A DNA stretch of 64,000 nt from Alentia gelatinosa. Its lineage: Eukaryota > Annelida > Polychaeta > Phyllodocida > Polynoidae. Of the stretch, positions 58,101 to 64,000 are shown one piece after another (position 1 is the stretch's first letter; every line of letters begins with the position of its first letter). The stretch lies in NCBI GenBank assembly GCA_950022655.1, contig OX465584.1:29857469-29921468 (forward strand), in the 5' to 3' direction. Both the position numbers and the translations under genes were made by a program. The notes under the pieces were generated by a model, which was not told where the DNA came from, searched no databases, and worked only from the letters and a program-made list of their open reading frames with translations.

Positions 58101-61100
58101 TCCTGCAATCACTAATGATCTAATACACATGAGTAAAACTTTAAAACGCCATTGTTTTAGATGGTGCAGATTGAATTTGCGGCTGTATTGTATTTAGCTG
58201 ATTATGACCCTGAGCAACTATAAATGCTCCCAGTAACATTACAAAAGGAATCAGTAACATTACAAAAGGAATTTATAGAAGAACTCCTATTAGTGTGTTC
58301 GAAATGGTATGTAGGATTCAACAATAATGGTAATCCAATCATTCTTGGCGACTATGATTATGATCTATATAATCGTATATACGTTTCTCTAACTTTAATA
58401 TCAATTTTAATCTTTATAAGATTCAGAAATATCAGAATCCAAGACTTTAGATATACTGCTAAAGAAACAGAGTCCAGCATGAATCCACACATCGCTACAT
58501 GGTCAGACAAAGCACAGGCATTGACTATAAAAAAAAGCCCGGTTTGAGGATTACATACAGGGACACTCACCTGAGACAATTGTTATTAAACTTATTATAA
58601 GACGACATGGCAATGAGTCCGCCAAGACATGCAGACAGGGAGTAGAATATCTGTGTGGCTGCGTCACACCACACACGAGCATCTGTGAGCCGGTTGAAAT
58701 CAGGAGTCAGGTAGAAGGACACACCCTCTCGAGCACCGGGCAGCGTGGCCCCGCGGATCAGCAGAATGGTCAGCATGAGGTATGGGAAGAGTGCCGTGAA
58801 GTAGACGATCTTCCCCAGTGACTGGATACCGCGGATTAGACAGAGCAGAACCACACCCCAGGCTAGTAGTAGACACAGCGCCAGCTTCCAGTTCAGCCCA
58901 CCTGCCTCCTCAATGCCCGAGGAGATCTCCAACACGTAGTAACTAGAAAATTTAAGAACCATGATACAACATGTAAAAACAGCTGTGGTGATGAAGTACC
59001 AAAGGTTAACTTATCATAAGTCCTCATTTATATTAATGTATAGAAAATAAATGCACATATACATACCTAATTAGGCACTGTGCAGTATGATGATTGTGCA
59101 TATAAGTGAAGAAGTATACAGTTTCCAACATGCCTATGTCAAGTTAAAACATAAGTGAATGCCTGTCCATCTTATTCGATCGCAATCGAAAACTATCCCC
59201 CACCTATGAATCAAATTTGTAAAATATCTAGTAGAAATCAGACGAATAATCTATAAATTATGAGAAATATTCCATATAGGCCAATGCTATCCTAGGAGCA
59301 GATTAAAGGGTCAGGGAGGAGGACCCATTGTAATTACATGGATTACCTCAAAAGACAAAGAGGTTTAGATACTTACTTGAAATATTCTTCTGCTGGGGTC
59401 ATCATCTTGCCTGTGACATTTGCCTTCACTGCAGCAGTCATGATGGCGCTAGTTGTAGATAGTCCGCTCGCTGTAACATCCATCGTAGAGTAAATGACGT
59501 CACTGGTCTTATTGACGTCAGTGGCGTTCATGACGTCAGTGACGTTCGTGACGTCAGTGGTGTAAGTAGGGCTGATACAGTTGAGGGTGTTCCACTCATT
59601 ATCACAGGTGATCCAGGGCAGGTGGCCTTTAAAGATGGCGGCGATGGAAGCGAACAGGTAGAGGAGCACGTGACTGATGATGACGTTGTAGTAGATGGTG
59701 ATCATCCAAGAGATGGAGACTACCGCATAGCCCAGACCTGTGAAATGGTAAATATTATATTCTAACGTGTATTGCATTCATACGTGCATGTGTGGGTGTA
59801 TCCCAGAAGGCCTTTTCCATTGGCCGACAAACGGTGTAGATTTGCTGTTTGCTCCTAATAGCCTATTTCCATTTTGGGTCAGCAGTGCAAAGGTCCGTCG
59901 GTGGTTCCTGACTCTTTATCGGTGATGGCCAATGGAAATAGGCAATTAGGAGAACGCAGAAAATCCACACAGTGTTTGTCAGCGAATGGAAACGGGCCTT
60001 TATAGATACGTGCATACATACCTATATATTTATACCTATATATACACATAGTTGTTCAAGAGGATTTTATGGAAAACTTCAAAGCTGTTACACACTTATA
60101 TTTTAAGATATCAGTTGGAAAAACCTGGGTGGGAGATTTCGAGTCCGAATTGGAATTGGAAATATCGGGATCGGCTCCGAAATGGAGTGCATATACTATT
60201 GCTTTCAATAATTTTGCAATTACAATGATTTGTAATACTTTTACAAATAGATATGTTTGTGAGGCATCATTGTATTCGAGGTTTCTCATTTCAGGACCAT
60301 TGATTACTAACTGTTTAATGTCCACCTGCAAATGGCTCTATCAAGAATTACTTATTGGATACAAGAAAAGATCACGTTCTTATCACTGGAAGAAAACTGT
60401 TAAATTATTCTAGTTGTTTCTAGAATCTAACATTATAGAATTAAAATCTCCACCTGCTCCATTCAACCCACGATATCAATTAAGATAACACATCTGGGAA
60501 TTATATTACAATACAGTTCGCACGTTCGATATCACAAATATCTATTGATCAGATTAACTCACCTTTAAACAAGGGGCTGACTTTCCAGATTGCGATGGGT
60601 CCCAGGCTAGCAAATTGTCCAAAGGAGAGTTCCATGAAGAACAAGGGTAGCCCGACCATAGCCAACATAATGGCGTAGGGGATGAGGAAAGCACCTGCAG
60701 AGTACAGCGAATATTAGTTTATTCATTTCATCTTAAGCTTGCTTTTCTTTTCGAAACGACTTGAAGGGTCAAATACATTTCCGTTAGATCCCAATAACCT
60801 ATCAGATATTCAATGCTCGAAATGATTAATAGAAAAATATTAAATCTGTGATAAACCGGATAATTGTGCGAAATTCAAAGAGATTTTAACCAATTAATCT
60901 GTGTAACTGCCCATGGGATTCCCTAAGTAAATTCATTTTAATTAAAAGTCGACCTGGCGGTTTGTGAAAAAAACGGCACTGAGGCATCACATGATCAGGA
61001 AGCTGAACAAAGAATGACATTTTCAAGTTATGACATTTGAATGGTCACGTTATTAAGGTGGCGTTCACTTCAAAACACAGCTGGAAAAGTGTTTTAATGT

Positions 61101-61903
61101 CACCACAAGAAGGAAACTCTTTACCTGTTGTTATCATTTGGGAGCGGCATCACCACTAAGTGTGTGTTTATATTAATAGAGAATGCTGTATTCGTCACTA
61201 TTGAAATATGACCAGTAGACTAGATTGAATTGGGTCCTCTTAGATTTGACAGTTTCAATTGTCAACTCCATCAAATTTACTAAGCATTGCGGTTCAAAAT
61301 CGGTACTAGCATGATAGTTCATGGACAGACTGTAACACTATGTGTGACATTTTTACAATATATCTTCTGATATATGTGACATAATTTCCTATGTTTTCTT
61401 AAATGTTTTTAAAGAATAGATTGTAGAACAGCTGAACCCTAAATGAATCATGTTATTAATCAAAAACTACATACATGTATCTCAATAGGAGACAAAATGA
61501 AGAACTTTCAGCAAACAAAGATAGCAAACATATTGTTCAGTTTATAGACATCATAACTATGATATTGCGTGATATTTCTAGATAAATCCTTTAGCAGGTA
61601 TAAGAATTGTTCCGTTCTTTTTGATTTTCTCAATTAAGGTGGGCTTAGGTGGCATACTTAGGTATCACAAGAGCAGCACCGTATGAGCGACAGAAAAAAA
61701 TATGCTAATGTTTCATGGTATATCTCACCTCCCCCATTCTTGTAGCAGAGATAAGGAAAACGCCAAACGTTGCCCAAGCCGACTGCGTAACCTACGCAGG
61801 TGAAGATAAACTCGAGCTTGCCGCCCCAGCTCCCGCGGTCCAGCTCCTCTGAGCTGCTCACCGTGACGTCATCAACGTCCTTCAGCTTCAGCTTCGTCTC
61901 ATC
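54900..61903 (-). CDS. SLC6 family Na+/Cl- dependent transporter, glycine-transporter-like
   Basis: Eight minus-strand exons join in frame to 670 residues plus a stop. The protein is a plasma-membrane symporter of the SLC6 family: twelve membrane segments with internal N- and C-termini. Visible hallmarks are the N-terminal gate R-x-x-W (RGSW, residues 23-26), TM1 [10 protein letters not shown] (about 42-51), [12 protein letters not shown] after TM2, IYYNV in TM3, and an extracellular loop 2 with a WNT motif between two cysteines and four N-x-T sequons. Also visible are SYNKFNNN in TM6, [12 protein letters not shown] in loop 4, and the tail motif [18 protein letters not shown]1 has Gly where monoamine transporters have Asp, so a neutral substrate such as glycine is likely. 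The tail and LGFGS in TM8 resemble the GlyT1 branch, but the TM6 sequence ACLGGL lacks the Trp I expect in glycine transporters. The exact substrate is therefore open. The N-terminus may lack a short upstream coding exon. Confidence 0.9.
55794..56056 (-). CDS. SLC6 exon: TM11 and TM12
   Basis: This exon encodes residues 506-593, beginning [13 protein letters not shown], then WRVCWR, TM11, and TM12 ending NYCRRGGYK. It is 263 bp, phase 1 in and phase 0 out, with acceptor TCACAG and donor GTAGGC. Confidence 0.9.
56333..56631. mobile_element. MITE family B, copy 3
   Basis: GGGACCTGTTTCAATAGTTT and AAACTACTGAAATAGGTCCC form the ends, and GGCACCAACAGTGCAAGCA is inside. It lies in the SLC6 intron between the TM8-10 and TM11-12 exons, and its middle differs from the other two copies. 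Confidence 0.75.
57111..57348 (-). CDS. SLC6 exon: TM8 to TM10
   Basis: This exon encodes residues 427-505: the TM8 end ([16 protein letters not shown]), TM9 and TM10 ending in AINWVYG. It is 238 bp, phase 0 in and phase 1 out, with acceptor TTTCAG and donor GTAAGT. Confidence 0.9.
57836..58073 (-). CDS. SLC6 exon: TM7, loop 4 and start of TM8
   Basis: This exon encodes residues 347-426. TM7 (SIYAGFVIF) is followed by the loop-4 gate [17 protein letters not shown] and the start of TM8 ending LGFGSQ. The Gly in LGFGS takes the place of the Asp in the LGxDS motif of many family members. It is 238 bp, phase 2 in and phase 0 out, with donor GTAGGT. Confidence 0.9.
58571..58942 (-). CDS. SLC6 exon: TM4 to TM6
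   Basis: This exon encodes residues 223-346: the end of loop 2 ([10 protein letters not shown]), TM4, TM5 ([12 protein letters not shown]) and TM6 with [20 protein letters not shown]. It is 372 bp, phase 2-2, with acceptor TTCTAG and donor GTGAGT. Confidence 0.9.
59377..59737 (-). CDS. SLC6 exon: TM3 and long glycosylated loop 2
   Basis: This exon encodes residues 103-222. TM3 ([19 protein letters not shown]) is followed by loop 2 with the conserved Cys pair around WNT, then an expansion of TDV-containing repeats with sequons NVT, NAT, NKT and NVT. It is 361 bp, phase 1 in and phase 2 out, with donor GTAAGT. The repeat part is an 18-bp coding minisatellite. Confidence 0.88.
59807..60000. mobile_element. 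Inverted-repeat element in SLC6 intron
   Basis: AAGGCCTTTTCCATTGGC pairs with CGAATGGAAACGGGCCTT. Inner CTCCTAATAGCCTATTTCCA pairs with TGGAAATAGGCAATTAGGAG. About 194 bp with arms of some 70 bp, non-coding. Confidence 0.7.
60563..60694 (-). CDS. SLC6 exon: TM2 and first intracellular loop
   Basis: This 132-bp phase 1-1 exon starts GAFLIPY and includes [16 protein letters not shown] and WKVSPLFK, all conserved SLC6 signatures. The acceptor is CTGCAG and the donor GTGAGT. Confidence 0.9.
61729..61903 (-). CDS. SLC6 exon: N-terminal tail and TM1
   Basis: This exon encodes residues 1-58, an acidic/Ser-rich tail, RGSW and TM1 ending CYKNGG; the donor GTGAGA is in phase 1. The 5' edge is taken at ATTGCAG, in phase 0. 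Alternatively translation starts at ATG 61939 and adds [12 protein letters not shown]. The pyrimidine tract before the AG is weak, so both remain possible. Confidence 0.8.
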
Positions 61904-61939
61904 CTGCAATACCAATGTCACCATGTCACTCAAAGACAT

Positions 61940-64000
61940 TTCAACTTATTACCGTGTATAAAAAGCGTAAAAGTTGTTATAACCGATAGTCAGCTATGGT
62001 CAAATTCCTGCCTGCCAAGTCCTTGATATCATATTTTCGGGGTAATAGCATATCGATATTTGTGCTGGTGGCTAATAAAAAATCAGTCTTGATAATATTT
62101 GTATTTATGTAATTGATACAGTTGATAAACATTCTTCCCTTGATACGCGATATAAATCAGAATTATGGGTAAGTAGTTGCCGATGAGAAATGGTATAACG
62201 TGTTGAGCAGTTTAACCACCATGGCAGATAATGTGAACAAAAATGAACAATATCATAAGTCGTTCGTTATAAGAAAATACAGTCGTTTTACAGGATTTCT
62301 GTATTTTATGCAGGTCCTATGAGTATATAGCTTAAATGATATTGCGTGTTTGATTTGTTATTGACCTTTAATGATGAATCTCCTTAGGATTTACTTGAGC
62401 TAACACGCTAAACCCGATGTAGTAGTAATTTAGGGGTAAGCACATAAAATTCTATTATTTAGAGAGAGAAACCTAGACTCTAGTTCATACCAACGTCACG
62501 GAAACCTATCGTTAGACACCGTGTAAGTATTCCATTAGCCAACTACGCATTTGGAGAGATCTCATCAAATAGACCTAAGATTTATGAACGAGTGGTGACT
62601 AAATTAAGTCATTGCTGTGTAAAGAAGTATTATCTATAGGGAAGTATAAAAAGAATAATACATCATTAGTGGCATGGCTACATCGGTAAACGAATTAAAA
62701 TTTAGTTATGTGGTAAGACAAATATGTTGAATTCTCGGTCTATGCTGAAAACTGGCATTTTATTTCACCAAAATCATGATCAATGCGGTCTACCCAACGA
62801 CAGGTGAAAGACCAGTGCTCTGAGGCGCGCGGTTAATGAGAAATCATTGACGAAATTTGAAATACAATACTGGAGAAAAAAATGTTTATTGCAAAATAAA
62901 ACTGGCCAAGTCAGGAAAGGTGGAGGATGCCCTTTTATATTTTGAACCGTAAAAACAGCCAGATGATATTACACAAATGGGGTGAGGTTGGAATTTAAGT
63001 AATGTGAGAGTGCCCAAATTGCCCAGGGACACTAAGATATTATTTCCTCGGACCATCAGTGATATCAGTTATATGCAGATGACTCGTGATGGCCATAAAA
63101 CGCGTATGGCATTTCAGAGAGTCTCAGCTGGGAATTGTCTGGCAGCATCCATCACCAGTGGCAGAGAACCTCTGTTCCTACCTCCGCATGGAGACTGAGT
63201 AAATTAGCTTGGTGGATGGACAGCGGCGGCCATTCTGCCGAGTGACGTCACACATACTTGTATTTATAACCGCTCACCGGACACTAGCGGGCAGCGTGTC
63301 GTCTGCAGTACTTTTCCCGCCATTTTGAAGCCATCCATAACGTCGGCTATAAATACTGGGAGATTAATTGATCTAGGCAGAGGTGACCTTCTGCGGTCTT
63401 GACCTCTATGTCTGCCAATACACAACAACTGCTCGTGCAGACTGGTCTATTGGGAGTGGCCGCGCAGTGTTCACATTCATCAAGCAGAGCAGTGTGGAGG
63501 TCATGGGCATTGTACCTGACACCATTCTAAGACACCAGCCCTTCAAATCTCTAGGTCGCCGCATGTCATCCCGTACCCTTTACGAAATAACTATTTCTGA
63601 ACCCATTATATAAGGTGTGGATCTTGTGTCTTAAGCTAGGCGTCCACTGTTTTAAAAGAAAAATCGTCTACGATAGCCCTTACGATGCACCTTCCTTTAA
63701 AAGATCCATATTGCCTTTGTCTATGCTTCGAGATTCGTCAGTGATTCTGGACATTCTGCATCGTAGGGTCACCATTTTTATCGTAGTAGGTGAATACACG
63801 ACCTTACACAATCAAGAAATAACCAGAGGCATAGCAGGAGAAAGAATCTGTTAGATAAGGATGGCAGGCAAGCATAGTAAGGCTGGGGACCCAATGAGCT
63901 CCTGACGCATTACGACAAGCTTTGCGACACACTACGACACTGAATTCTTCAACATTCCGATACAGCAACAATGCGATATTTCATTTCATACTCATTTTTC
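61940..64000. other. Upstream flank of the SLC6 gene
   Basis: No coding exon is recognised. The first part is AT-rich. From 63.0 kb GC rises and the CRE/TATA-like cluster appears. The last 350 bp repeat CTACGAT/TTACGA words similar to those in the 14.5-kb MITE, but no ends are visible. Confidence 0.45.
63243..63357. promoter_or_regulatory. Promoter-like cluster: CRE palindrome and TATA-like boxes
   Basis: A perfect TGACGTCA lies at 63243-63250 and TATTTATAA at 63261-63269 (TTATAAATA on the minus strand). A plus-strand TATAAATA follows near 63350, in a locally GC-richer stretch. It could serve the SLC6 gene to the left or an unseen gene to the right. A minus-strand ATG with a GTGAGC donor nearby does not join the first SLC6 exon in frame. 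Confidence 0.2.

Noticed and set aside
63383..63854. Two plus-strand ORFs downstream of a TATA-like box
   Set aside because: They show no recognisable domain and no splice sites supporting a gene.

Overview
This is animal nuclear DNA: AT-rich, full of GT-AG introns, simple repeats, decayed retroelements and small inverted-repeat transposons, with no bacterial gene organisation. The gene content (a secreted protein built from many cysteine-rich modules, and an SLC6 neurotransmitter/amino-acid transporter) and the MITE-rich introns suggest a marine invertebrate, such as a lophotrochozoan or an invertebrate deuterostome. The species cannot be fixed from the sequence alone.

Gene 1 occupies about 2.0-42.0 kb on the minus strand. 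I could read 38 coding exons. Exons 1-2 encode a signal peptide. Exons 3-38 are almost all 69-132 bp, each encodes one small cysteine-rich module, and every one starts and ends in phase 1. The modules come in a six-cysteine form (C-x3-C-x2-C-x5-C-x2-C-x10-15-C, furin-like/growth-factor-receptor-like in spacing) and a four-cysteine form that has lost the second and third cysteines. The gene has no stop codon in the window and runs off the left edge. At least 1172 codons are visible.

From 42.5 to 47.2 kb, between the two genes, lies a graveyard of retroelements: a Penelope-like fragment, a possible tRNA-derived SINE head, a DIRS-like element with a CCCH-finger gag, and a LINE. From 47.2 to 54.3 kb I see nothing recognisable.

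Gene 2 occupies 54.9-61.9 kb on the minus strand. It is an SLC6 sodium/chloride-dependent transporter, closest in motifs to glycine transporters. Eight exons join in frame to 670 residues, from the N-terminal gate and TM1 through TM12 to a C-terminal tail with a stop codon. A short upstream coding exon may be missing. The last 2 kb holds promoter-like motifs only.

The introns and flanks carry several small inverted-repeat families. The most unusual is a bipartite element: a hairpin whose long arms match each other but not those of other copies, next to a short module carrying the word CAATGTTAAGTCTATGG. Others include three copies of a MITE starting GGGACCTGTTTCA, two copies of a GGGGCCC-ended MITE, single elements at 14.5, 15.6, 37.0 and 59.8 kb, and a degenerate 16-bp repeat in the first 1.2 kb that reverses orientation at its centre.
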